Shown: positions 41,201 through 49,880 of the stretch, piece after piece
Position numbering within the stretch: the stretch's first letter is position 1
Layout of the letters: each line of letters starts with the position of its first letter
DNA from: Leishmania infantum JPCM5
Lineage: Eukaryota > Euglenozoa > Kinetoplastea > Trypanosomatida > Trypanosomatidae
NCBI RefSeq assembly: GCF_000002875.2
Contig: NC_009414.2
Coordinates: 845,001-909,000 of the forward strand
Length of the DNA stretch: 64,000 nucleotides
Direction: 5' to 3'
Notes under the pieces: model-generated
What the model was told of the DNA's origin: nothing
The model's database searches: none
The model's input: the letters and a program-made list of their open reading frames with translations, nothing else
Position numbers and translations under genes: made by a program

Positions 41201-44200
41201 TTCGGCAACGGCGACGTAATCCTGCCCATTATCGCTTGTCTCTACGAGTACCTGCTGAAGCGGCTGATTCGCGGACACCTGCGGTGCTGGCGGCGCTGGC
41301 GCTGGCGCCTCCGCGTCTGCTGACGCGGAGCCGCCACTCTCCTCTCCAAGTGCCTCCGCGACAGCGGGTGCGACAGGTTTGTCTACGGTGTACTGAACGA
41401 ACAGCAGAACCTGGTCAAACATCACCGGAGAGAGAAAGGACCACGTCACCGCACTCGGCGTCGAATCTTGCGCCGTGTCTGAGCTCTGCAGACTCTGCGC
41501 GGCGCACTGCAGCACCGGCATCGGGGGAGCTATGCGCGCCGTAGATTCCTCCGTTGTCCTGCGGTGCGGTGCGCTGCCGCTCAGCATGCTTGGAAGATGT
41601 ACCTCCGTGAACCCGCTAGTGCTCACGACCATGCCTGGTATCTCTGCTGTGTCGACCAGCTCCGCATACTCACTGCTGTGCTCGAACCACTCCACACCCT
41701 GCGGCTGATCGAGAGAGGTTTCATTCACCGGGCGAAGGCGCCAGTGGGTACTGGGGGAAACAAGGGTGCCATCCCACGAGACGGACGCCACAACCGCGGA
41801 AAAACTGTTCGACGAGTAGGCGCTGTACAGTGCATCTGCACAGCCACTATCCATCACGGCTGCGAAAAGCCACGAAGTCCCATCAAGGCCCAGGTACTCT
41901 ACGTGGTAGCGGGCGGCGCTGCTCGGAAGCGTGGCGCGCACCCGCACCATGCGCTGAGGACGCGTCAACCTCAGCATCGAGACGGATGCGTGCTCGACTG
42001 GTGCTTCCGCCACAACCGTGACGGACAAGTTCCTGTGCAAGGCTCCGACGGTCGCGGCCGCTGTCGCTGCAGAGCCTGGATTACTCGTCGTGGGCTGGGG
42101 CACAAAGATGGAGATGTGGCTGGCTGTCGGGCGGTGGCCGAGCCGCACACGCGTCAAGTGCAGCGTCACGTCAGCGGATGATTCAAGCACGCGCAGACGC
42201 CAGAGGACATGTGCTCCGCAGCTCGGCCACGAGAGCGAGCACAGCTGCGGTCTTGACGCAGTCGCCATTGCCGTGCAAATCGTCGTCTCAGCTGCGATAT
42301 ACCATTGTCTTGCGTCGTTGGTAGACTCCACGGCGATGCGAGCCATGCAGCTGCCCCTTTCCCCAAAGAACTCTGTCTCCCAGAGCGTCAGGCCCAGCGG
42401 GACGTTCATTAGCTGGATAACGCTGTTGGCGACACACTGCAGCTGATATGGCGACGTAGTCGCACGATCTGCCATCGGCCACAACAGTGGTGTCGCTCTC
42501 AGGCAGCCGCCGTCGGCGTTGTACACGGTAATAAGGGGGCCGTCGTACTCGTGTGCGCTGAAAGACGAGATGATGAGAGAGGACGGGGGGCAATCACCGG
42601 AGGCGGCACCCGCTATCGTCCTCCATTCACACTGCAGGCGCCAGTAGCGATAGGGGCCATCTGGCAGCCAGGAAAGTGTGCACCTCCCGCAAGTGTCGCT
42701 ACCGCGGATCAGCTTTGTCGTCGTGGCGGAGCAGATGCCCGGCCCGGCAGCCGTGCTACTGTGCCACATCGTCCACGTGCACTGAACGGTGAACGGCGAT
42801 TTATCGCGAGGCTCGAAGGCAACGCTGCACAACGCCACCGGTGACGATCCGTAGTCCCACATCAGCTCGTACGTAACGCCGTCAGGCGAAGGGCTCAAGG
42901 GAGTGGCCGTGGCCGAGGCACACGGCTGCAACGACAGCGTCACGACTCCTGGAGCGCGTTGGGAGAAGAAGGAATTGATGTCTGCCACTGGTGTTGTTGC
43001 TGCGTCGCCCGAAATGCGCGTCGGCAGCTGGCGACAGCGCCGTCGTGGCACGGTAAGCAAGCGCAGCTGCGAGTATGATTGAGCCACCGCAGACTCCGAT
43101 GCAGTCGACGACGGCATAGCAGCGAAGGCAGCATTTGGATCTTGCGAGGACGCCACACGCGACAGCCGCCAGTACGGGCACTTGCTCAGCGCGCAGGCGT
43201 CAGTTGGCGTCCATAGCGTGTCGCCGCACACACGGCCCCCAGCGGCTTGGTAGTGCATTGCCACATCCTTCCACTCGCCCCCGCCGTTCTCGCTGCACTG
43301 CACTTGCCAGCACGTCCTCTCACCAGCCCGGCCGCCGGCGCTGTAGAGTTGCATGCCGGTGATCATGAGGTCGTCGCCCGACTCCCCTTGCGCGTCTTTC
43401 AGGAGCTGCGGCACATCGAGCAACACGCTACAGTGGTGTTGCGGCTGGCCCCACTCGCTCAGGTAGAGCGGCACCGAATAGAAGAGACGCGACTCGGACA
43501 GCGGGTCGGCAGCAGCTACCCCATCATCACCGCCATTGCCGTTCTCGGCCATGAGTTCGGCCCTGGAAACTCTTTGCACGCTGCGATCCCAAAACATGTA
43601 CCACGTCGACGGCGAGCTCGGTGTACACAAGACTGTATGAAGAGTGCTGCCAGGGGGCGGCGGCGGTGCACGGAAGCGATTCGTCAAACATGCGGCCAGT
43701 AGCACTGGGAGATCAAGCACCGCACCTGTTTCCAGATCAAACTCCACGTACTTCACCTCCCGTTCCTCTAGCGAAGACGCGACGTGAAATATACCGATCA
43801 CCGCGTCTCCCTCCTCGCTAGACCAGCAATTGATGACAGCGATGACGGTGGCGATGGGCAGCGACCCTAGTTTGCCCAGCAGTGCCGAGGTGCGCCACAG
43901 CAGCACGTCGCTAAGGGGTCGCTGCTCGTGAAGGTCCCACAGCAGCATCCAATCACCGCGGAGTAGGGCGACCCTGCCTGGGTGCTTGCGTGGAGCGACG
44001 TAAAAGACTGCGTCCCAGCCAAGCACAAAAGGATAGGGTATGTCGCGGAAACCCGTGCGGCGCACCATGGGCTGTGCCTCTGCTTGTGGTGAAGCACTGC
44101 TTGCGCCCTGGTGGGCCCAACCCAGCTGCAGTATGGAGGAAGCACATACGAAGACACATGTAGAAATGGAGGAGCTCACGAGCTCCGGCATCACCGCGTG

Positions 44201-47200
44201 CGGGACGAACCAGCCGGCGCCGCTGCGACTCGGGTCATCGGCGAACACGGGGTGAAAATTGTCGCTTGAGATCAGCTTCCTCGATGCTTGGAACAGCTCC
44301 TCTGCTTCAATGATGAGGGGATCGCCGGTGGCGGCTCTGCCGCTGTGAGACGACGGCTGCGCGGCTGCGACATCGCCATCACCGGCGCTGGGCTCCCGCG
44401 GTAGCGGTGGCGCCGTGAGCGTTACCGGTATGCACGGCGAGAGCACCGTGGGCGCGGGCAGCTGCGTTTCTGCGAAGCTGCCCGGGGCCGTCTCCATCCA
44501 GAAGAGACGAACAACACCGAGACAGGCCGGCACCGGCGTGCGGAATCGCAGCCTCCAAAAGCGCGCGGCAGAGAAAGTCACAGACCCGGCGCCGCTACCC
44601 CATCGCGCCGCTACCACCGGACTCGTGATTCGAACAAGAGCCTGGGAAAAGTACATCGTGCCATCGGTGCTGCTGTCCACGGAGGCCACCAAGGAGGAGA
44701 GCTGCAAAAGTGACGAAGGAAGCGCGGAGGTGTCGAGGACCAGCAAAAGTGCCGTGAAGATGCGCGGCGGAGCGGAGGCGCCGAGGTCATATTCAATGAA
44801 GGATACCCGTTGCGCACCGTCCACGTCTGCGGCGCCCCCAGAAGCCTCCTGCTGCTGCGGCGGTGGCGACGACTGGCCCTCGGCAGCGAGACTATCCGAT
44901 ATCTCAGACGCACGCGGCCGCTGCGGCTCCTCTGCGTCGCCGTAAAAGAGGACTTCGTCGTGCCAGGTCGAGTTCCCCGTAAACTCGATGCCAGTTTCCT
45001 GCGCTGACCAGCAGCGCGATAGCGCCAGCGGCACCCGCTCTCCCAGATCTGTCGCAATCAGCGAGGAAGTAATTCTTGTCAAGGGACTGGTCGAGAGTGG
45101 CTTTCCACAGCTGCCCTCAGGCGAGTATGGCGCTCCTGAAGAGGTGTTGGCAGTGGCACTGTTTCTCTCTGTGCCTGCGTCATGCGGGGCCACGGCGGCG
45201 AGCGGGGATACGTTACTGGTTTGCACCTGCCTCTCAGGATCAAAGACGCACAGCTGTGGCGAGGAAGCAGCCGAGACGGTGCATGGGTGCGTAAGCGTGC
45301 ATTCTGTCTCAACGGCCAGCTTACACAAGCCCGCGAGCGCCGCTGTGGTGAACTGCCGAAAGAGAAGCGGCAGGTTCCGCAGGGGCGTCTCTGTAGTGGG
45401 AGATGAGTGCTCCTGTACATTAAGAAGCCAGCGGCGCTGCCGCTCAGGACGCACACCCGCGCCGCTCTCCTGCGTTTCAGCTTCCGACGCAACGTCCTCC
45501 AGGGGCTGCCAGCACACTGGTATCACGGCGCCGGTGCGACTCACCACATAGCAGGCCTCTGTGCTCTTCTCAGAGTCCGCACTCCGAATGCAGAAGGCCG
45601 TCATGGGTGCTGTCCCCAGAAGTCCCTGGAGCTGCACGGAAAGCAGGAGCGGCAGCGCTGTCGTTCCGATGCTGCTTGGACCGGTCATCGCCCGCGCCGC
45701 GTCGTCGTCTGCGTCACTGTCCACATCGCTTGACTTGTCTCGCTGCATTTGTGCGGACTTGGCATTTTGCGACGCTGCGGTTGTTTGCTGCAGAGTCCGG
45801 ATCAGGTCCTTTAGCGCGGGCGGCATGGAGGAGGAGTTGTGCCCCGCTAACACAGGTGGGCCACCTGGGCCAACGGTCTCCCTCGACGGCGGGTCGAGAA
45901 AGCCCATGCCACCGACGCAGTGCCGTGTGGACGTATCGAAGACAACGTAGCAGTAGTCACGGAAGAAGACGAGCAGCTGCGTATGAGGGATGTGCACAAC
46001 GCCATCCACCCTATCATGAAAGATGGACGGCAGCCGACGGAATTGGCCGTGGCTGCTCGTCGCGTAGGGACCGTCCACGCACTCGGCCAGGTAGAAATCA
46101 AACAGCAGCCACTCTCTCCCGGAGAAGAAGAAGGCGAGGTGAGGCTCAGTCGGGTGCGCTACCGCCGCGTCAACACCCGTGCGGAAAGGAAAATCTACTA
46201 GCAAAGGATCGTCACACATTGCGACTGGACCACAGAGGAGTCTGGACTCACACTGACTGTAGGCGCTCACAGTATCACCAATGAACAGGAGCAGTATGTC
46301 GGATACGGGTGACGAGGAGGAAGTAGCGGTGTTGTTGCTGTTGCCGGTACTCCCCGGAAACGGCAACACCAGCCACGGCTTGCCCAAAAGTCGTCCCGGA
46401 ATCGCCGCGGGCGCGTCACCGCAATTCGAAGCGTCGAGAGCGTGCATGTCATCTGCGTGCATCCTCTGCAATGCGCTGTTTGAACCCCTTCTCAGTTGCT
46501 TCACAGCCGATCTGGGCTGGTGAAGAGCACGTAGAAACTCGAGAATCCCAACCGACGACGCTGCTTGAAGGGACTCCTGCCGCTTTGCCCTTTCGCCCGC
46601 CCACTTCCGATGAAGCTGATGCTGAAGGTTCTGGTCAAATGGAAACGAGGGCCGGCTCTCCGTCCGCAAGGCCGTGGAAGCCGCGTTAGTGGTGCTCATC
46701 CCCTCCTCTGACGCTTGGCTCTCGGCAGACTTCGCCCTCAGCGATCCTTTCGGCGCCGAGCTGGTCACAGCAGACTGCCTCAGCGTCTTTCTTCTTCTCT
46801 CGCCCAACGGCAGAGCGGACGGCGGACTCGGGGTCTTGGCCGCGGCATGCTTGGGGGCCATCGATATCATCTGCTCGCGCCTCACGCTCCTGCGCTGCCG
46901 CGACGCCGATGTCGACCGCCTTGCCGCGACGCCTGTCGGGGTGCTATCGAGCTGCAGAGAAAACTTCGGAACGCGAACGGTGGTGACCACCTGCGACGGG
47001 GCTGGGAGTGTCACGATCCACTGGCGTTCAGCAGTGGAGGTGAGTGGGTGGGACATGAGATCAGCCCCCTGCCTCACCGTACTCAAGCTCAGTGCCGCTT
47101 GGTCTGATGTACCGCCGTCCTTTGCGGTCGTGAGCACGGCCGATGCGGCGCGTAGCGCCTCTTGTAGCCAATCGAAGCATTCCCGAGTGCCGATGAGCTC

Positions 47201-49636
47201 ACTAAAGAAGAACAGGAGCTGAGACGGGAAGCGGCTGAAGAGCAGCACTCGCTCCCAGTACGTGCGCGACGCCGTTGCATGACCCTGACGTCGCCGTCCC
47301 ATGCCGGGGCGGCAGTCTGAGAGGTCAGGCTCCGCCATCGCCACCTGCCTCGCCTCTAATAAGCTGCGCAAAAACCGCAGCGGCGCCGGCAGATGCTCGT
47401 GGCTCAAGAGGCGTCGCATTTCCTTCACGTCGCACGACCCAAGCGCGGCGCCCCACACTGTGACGGCAGCCTGTCTCTGCTCCAGTCCCAACACCATTAA
47501 GCACATCAGCAGCCGTCGCAGAAGGGCAAGCGCGTCCGGCGATGTGGCGCCGACGGGGCGTCCAACCAACTCGTAGCCGTGCACGCACGCAGCTCGACCG
47601 GCTGAGCGATACTCTATCCCCACAGTGTCCAGAAAGACAAAGGCCAGCCCTCGGACGATCTGCAGAAAGACGGTCTTGGGAAGGTAGAAGAAGCCCTTGT
47701 ACCCGACATGGATGCCGAACGGGAACTGGAGAATGATGTACACCGTACTGTGGAGCGTGATCTGCCCGATTACCTTTGCCGTTGTGTAGAAGCCGTGCTT
47801 GTGGACCGACGTATCAGGCGCTATGACCCCGTTCGGCAGCGACAGCCACGCCACGACAAACTTCACGGTCACCAAGATAGAGCGTGCCTGCCGCCGCAGC
47901 GTCCATAGCGCCGCGCGTATGTTATCGAAGAGATCGCGATGCGGGCCATCCACCACGCAGACCCGCTGCCGCCGGTGAGCAAAGGCGCGGTGGAGCCACT
48001 TCCGCACCGTGGCCTCACCGCTACTGCTGCTCCACGTGGCCCAGTCCGCGACAAGGTCTCGCGGTGGGGCTTCGGCGGTGCTGTTGCGCCCACGGTACTT
48101 GAACGGCGCCTCGCTGACAGGCAGACAGCCAACCAACCGTGCCGCCTCGCAGGCGCTGGCCAGATCCATGCCAATGGTGCGCACCGACTGTCGGCGCAGC
48201 TGCCGACCAATCGCAAAGAGAAGATAGGGATCCATGGGAGCCGCTTCCTCGTCCGCCAGTGCACTTGCCACGGTCAAGGCGCAGTTGAGCTCCCCGCCAC
48301 AGACGTCCTCGACCACCTCCCGCTCGATGTCCACAACGCTGAAGTTGACGAGAGGAAGTCGCTGGAGCGCGGCGTGGCCGCCTGCTGCGCTCGAGAGTGG
48401 CGGGTAGCCGCTGGCGTAGCTGCAGTTCACACCGCCGTAGCCGTACAAGCCGTAACGCACCAGGTGACGCACGCAACGTCGCGAGCACGGCTGCAGGTTC
48501 GCGTAGAGCCCGAAAAGACGCCAGAGCCGCACGAGCGCGACCGGTGTAACCACGGCCCCATGTTCTGTGATGTCCTTCTGTAACACGCGTAGCAGCCACG
48601 TAGGGCCGTCCTGGGAGCATTCGGCTGGGCAACCACACACGGTGCAGCGAGGGAGACAGAGGGAGTTGTCGTCCTGGAAGAAGGCATCGATATCGATGCG
48701 AGCACGTTTGGTACGCCATCGCTCCTCCAGCACAGCATCCACCGGCCCAGGGACTAGCAGAGACGGCGAGGGGGCAGAGCCGTGCTCAGGCTGCGGGGCC
48801 TGCTCCGCCTCCACCTCCGCCTGCAGTCGCATATGCTCGCGGGTGAGGTAGGCGCGGAGAAAGACGAGGTTCGGCGCATTGTAGGGCTTGTGCATCACGA
48901 GGGCCTTGGTGACGCTGGACACGCAGCGGCACAAGTCCTCCGCGAGCGACTCTGCACATAGGCCAGCGCAGACCGCTAGAATGCCCTTATTGCGATTGAG
49001 GCACTCCTGCCAAGCACCGCACAGCACTCGCAAACCCGCGACGCTCACAGACTTTGTGGCGGGCATCAAGTACTCGAGCAGCAAGCGAGTGACCAGCGTC
49101 TCGCACGACGTTCCCGCCTTGGACGACACAGCCGCTCCGCAGATCATACACTCGCTGATTTGGTGCGTGGCCTCGGCGTGGCGGTTGCATTGCTGCTGAA
49201 TGGCAACGTACTTTGGCACCGACTCGTCCATCAGCACCTCTGTAATGCGCGTGTTATGCGTCACGAGGTGCAGCAGTTCCTTGGCCCCGCCGATGGTCAA
49301 GGGAACACCACGGATGTCGATCTTCTCCAGCTGCGGGTGCTGCGCAAGGCCGGCACACACTATCTTCATGTCCTCCGTACTCAAGGCACATTTTTCGAGG
49401 AGCAGAGCACGAAGTGGTGTGCACTGAAGGGTTCGAATGATGGGGCCCACCCCACTCTCGCCAAGGTAGCCATTTTCAAACTGGATGATCACGGAGCCGA
49501 GCAGCAGCTGCTTGAGGAACGTCGACTGGATAAAGACGCCTTCGCTACGGCACACGGACTCGTAAAACACAGCCGCCTCCTTGGGATTGAGGAGAGCGCT
49601 GCTCGGCAAGGCTACCGGCGTGATGGACGAGGCCAT
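38264..49636 (-). CDS. 3790-aa multidomain protein: LRR-like, degenerate papain-like, hemopexin-like and repeated W-R-L (discoidin-like) modules
   Basis: The largest gene here. By rough position: LRR-like repeats at 70-145 (LEKIDIRGVPLTIGG, RITEVLMDES); Cys pairs near 160 and 327-335; a papain (C1)-like segment at about 445-670 with LNCALTVASAL (C452 at the catalytic-Cys place), GMDLASACEAARLVGCLPVSE, KHGFYTTAKVIGQI (H612/H614) and YKGFFYLPKTV, but the Asn motif (usually NSWG) reads FPFG. A basic Ser-rich linker follows (about 960-1110), then hemopexin-like blades near 1150-1250 and 1875-2030 (AAVAHPTEPHLAFFFSGREWLLFD). Six beta modules carry a W-R-L core (W at 1694, 2156, 2332, 2479, 2632, 2835), as in discoidin-type domains. 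A helical region (2880-3050) and a beta-rich tail complete it. No signal peptide. The start MASSITPVAL is the first ATG after the acceptor at 49805. A structural or flagellar role is a guess. Confidence 0.88.
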   Translation of the reverse strand: MASSITPVALPSSALLNPKEAAVFYESVCRSEGVFIQSTFLKQLLLGSVIIQFENGYLGESGVGPIIRTLQCTPLRALLLEKCALSTEDMKIVCAGLAQHPQLEKIDIRGVPLTIGGAKELLHLVTHNTRITEVLMDESVPKYVAIQQQCNRHAEATHQISECMICGAAVSSKAGTSCETLVTRLLLEYLMPATKSVSVAGLRVLCGAWQECLNRNKGILAVCAGLCAESLAEDLCRCVSSVTKALVMHKPYNAPNLVFLRAYLTREHMRLQAEVEAEQAPQPEHGSAPSPSLLVPGPVDAVLEERWRTKRARIDIDAFFQDDNSLCLPRCTVCGCPAECSQDGPTWLLRVLQKDITEHGAVVTPVALVRLWRLFGLYANLQPCSRRCVRHLVRYGLYGYGGVNCSYASGYPPLSSAAGGHAALQRLPLVNFSVVDIEREVVEDVCGGELNCALTVASALADEEAAPMDPYLLFAIGRQLRRQSVRTIGMDLASACEAARLVGCLPVSEAPFKYRGRNSTAEAPPRDLVADWATWSSSSGEATVRKWLHRAFAHRRQRVCVVDGPHRDLFDNIRAALWTLRRQARSILVTVKFVVAWLSLPNGVIAPDTSVHKHGFYTTAKVIGQITLHSTVYIILQFPFGIHVGYKGFFYLPKTVFLQIVRGLAFVFLDTVGIEYRSAGRAACVHGYELVGRPVGATSPDALALLRRLLMCLMVLGLEQRQAAVTVWGAALGSCDVKEMRRLLSHEHLPAPLRFLRSLLEARQVAMAEPDLSDCRPGMGRRRQGHATASRTYWERVLLFSRFPSQLLFFFSELIGTRECFDWLQEALRAASAVLTTAKDGGTSDQAALSLSTVRQGADLMSHPLTSTAERQWIVTLPAPSQVVTTVRVPKFSLQLDSTPTGVAARRSTSASRQRRSVRREQMISMAPKHAAAKTPSPPSALPLGERRRKTLRQSAVTSSAPKGSLRAKSAESQASEEGMSTTNAASTALRTESRPSFPFDQNLQHQLHRKWAGERAKRQESLQAASSVGILEFLRALHQPRSAVKQLRRGSNSALQRMHADDMHALDASNCGDAPAAIPGRLLGKPWLVLPFPGSTGNSNNTATSSSSPVSDILLLFIGDTVSAYSQCESRLLCGPVAMCDDPLLVDFPFRTGVDAAVAHPTEPHLAFFFSGREWLLFDFYLAECVDGPYATSSHGQFRRLPSIFHDRVDGVVHIPHTQLLVFFRDYCYVVFDTSTRHCVGGMGFLDPPSRETVGPGGPPVLAGHNSSSMPPALKDLIRTLQQTTAASQNAKSAQMQRDKSSDVDSDADDDAARAMTGPSSIGTTALPLLLSVQLQGLLGTAPMTAFCIRSADSEKSTEACYVVSRTGAVIPVCWQPLEDVASEAETQESGAGVRPERQRRWLLNVQEHSSPTTETPLRNLPLLFRQFTTAALAGLCKLAVETECTLTHPCTVSAASSPQLCVFDPERQVQTSNVSPLAAVAPHDAGTERNSATANTSSGAPYSPEGSCGKPLSTSPLTRITSSLIATDLGERVPLALSRCWSAQETGIEFTGNSTWHDEVLFYGDAEEPQRPRASEISDSLAAEGQSSPPPQQQEASGGAADVDGAQRVSFIEYDLGASAPPRIFTALLLVLDTSALPSSLLQLSSLVASVDSSTDGTMYFSQALVRITSPVVAARWGSGAGSVTFSAARFWRLRFRTPVPACLGVVRLFWMETAPGSFAETQLPAPTVLSPCIPVTLTAPPLPREPSAGDGDVAAAQPSSHSGRAATGDPLIIEAEELFQASRKLISSDNFHPVFADDPSRSGAGWFVPHAVMPELVSSSISTCVFVCASSILQLGWAHQGASSASPQAEAQPMVRRTGFRDIPYPFVLGWDAVFYVAPRKHPGRVALLRGDWMLLWDLHEQRPLSDVLLWRTSALLGKLGSLPIATVIAVINCWSSEEGDAVIGIFHVASSLEEREVKYVEFDLETGAVLDLPVLLAACLTNRFRAPPPPPGSTLHTVLCTPSSPSTWYMFWDRSVQRVSRAELMAENGNGGDDGVAAADPLSESRLFYSVPLYLSEWGQPQHHCSVLLDVPQLLKDAQGESGDDLMITGMQLYSAGGRAGERTCWQVQCSENGGGEWKDVAMHYQAAGGRVCGDTLWTPTDACALSKCPYWRLSRVASSQDPNAAFAAMPSSTASESAVAQSYSQLRLLTVPRRRCRQLPTRISGDAATTPVADINSFFSQRAPGVVTLSLQPCASATATPLSPSPDGVTYELMWDYGSSPVALCSVAFEPRDKSPFTVQCTWTMWHSSTAAGPGICSATTTKLIRGSDTCGRCTLSWLPDGPYRYWRLQCEWRTIAGAASGDCPPSSLIISSFSAHEYDGPLITVYNADGGCLRATPLLWPMADRATTSPYQLQCVANSVIQLMNVPLGLTLWETEFFGERGSCMARIAVESTNDARQWYIAAETTICTAMATASRPQLCSLSWPSCGAHVLWRLRVLESSADVTLHLTRVRLGHRPTASHISIFVPQPTTSNPGSAATAAATVGALHRNLSVTVVAEAPVEHASVSMLRLTRPQRMVRVRATLPSSAARYHVEYLGLDGTSWLFAAVMDSGCADALYSAYSSNSFSAVVASVSWDGTLVSPSTHWRLRPVNETSLDQPQGVEWFEHSSEYAELVDTAEIPGMVVSTSGFTEVHLPSMLSGSAPHRRTTEESTARIAPPMPVLQCAAQSLQSSDTAQDSTPSAVTWSFLSPVMFDQVLLFVQYTVDKPVAPAVAEALGEESGGSASADAEAPAPAPPAPQVSANQPLQQVLVETSDNGQDYVAVAETVLRLCDQTVSLRWVEVPKAAFWRLRFTRRVVPPEALPGEAPLPVDKPFTFTLSLYAARWLIRRGGHALLAQVAKPTPGHYTNTIFRSWISEAFSREGAFMQSCLHAFEEYTRAQNQPRQTDAISRLGQVAGTVQKMKQMYQSFLQKAAKEAGSYMRLGGEEAAQEADGRSSRSVAPLLPPSIPAEVSEWLSKEHLSSDIIYLLVASTTATSIGGPHVLHLAELLNHPLAFRQALQFTKRTTSWFYPCLEAVGPLAEDWYGFPASRVCASLSVFWSLSTLLQRQLGALLSTADAITPLSEHVASPLVVVRVTESNWEPIHHFPTVAPLLYAVGFHERPFTMAFAINDIVFTPPYAMGVPSTRDSQPLVSPYPYMIAAGVNFVQQCPLACCPAPVMDVLRYILPASAFVVDARGNAIVLTTLVLTVGSLRAGSGVGGEERSAVLRFTVSGNGVNFGLTGLVMESIEFEVLMLSADGVSADRDAPAEQRFHQMNFVSHGARFVGGAGALAGGRPAAQPENDGSTPEVELPLSLMGAVDSDGLPLVSLRGDFGNARFATVAELPGAVVTHLQFTTICHVEGSVPVVDASSTGGGEGDSNVAHWVFAPLEGEGQVLLPGVLCSCNCACTVDTTWGESELPVRLSSFHIAVDRCAVEDLEAIFRACRGDERDLGQELFLSARRDATAYDVGGLRIEVAASLRVLTGHVVDDRVRLSLKGMAVLSLENTAIPDATLEMDCEAGFIALTARCVHPLVVGAILVEGCTEKPILMQLLRPVGVPRGIGERTDQGSAPASAIRFLVCGYGRLFSAHHMAQVTLELSQSTERFNSVTLVAASLRHVGLAVTLQDCVVSEVWRFAQMTINERALRGVIERDMGGVPIIAAMQAHQIPLALSIASIAPEPYDLVAQRLSCRVKGLLYGTCFDVVTSVVAPDDSDDLWSLLGAQCIPAMLEQCEANLWASYANVIGLRETSSGCRPDTDATV

Positions 49637-49700
49637 GCTGCTGCAATCGGTGCCGCGCCCCCGCTCTCTTTTCCTTCTGTGCGTCTTGTGTGTGTCTGTC

Positions 49701-49722
49701 TGTGTGTGTGTGTGTGTGTGTG
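49701..49722. repeat. (TG)n microsatellite in the 5' UTR of the giant gene
   Basis: About eleven TG dinucleotides, reading as (CA)n in the predicted 5' UTR. Confidence 0.9.
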
Positions 49723-49804
49723 CGTTCGCTTTCTGTTGTGTCCCGATGCGCGCGCGAGTAGGCGGTGTATGTAGTTTTATCGGGCGGGAGAGGGGGACCA
49801 ACGG

Positions 49805-49880
49805 CTTGGAATCAGCGAAGCAAAATAACCGCAGCAGAAGAAACAAGAGAAAAAAGAAAATGTCCCCAACGAATACTAAA
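49805..49880 (-). promoter_or_regulatory. Candidate trans-splice acceptor for the giant gene
   Basis: On the coding strand a long T/C-rich tract (about 49820-49880) precedes TTCCAAG, with AG at 49806-49805. The implied 5' UTR of about 168 nt has no ATG before 49636. The 180 extra codons open upstream are translation of this tract. Confidence 0.5.
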
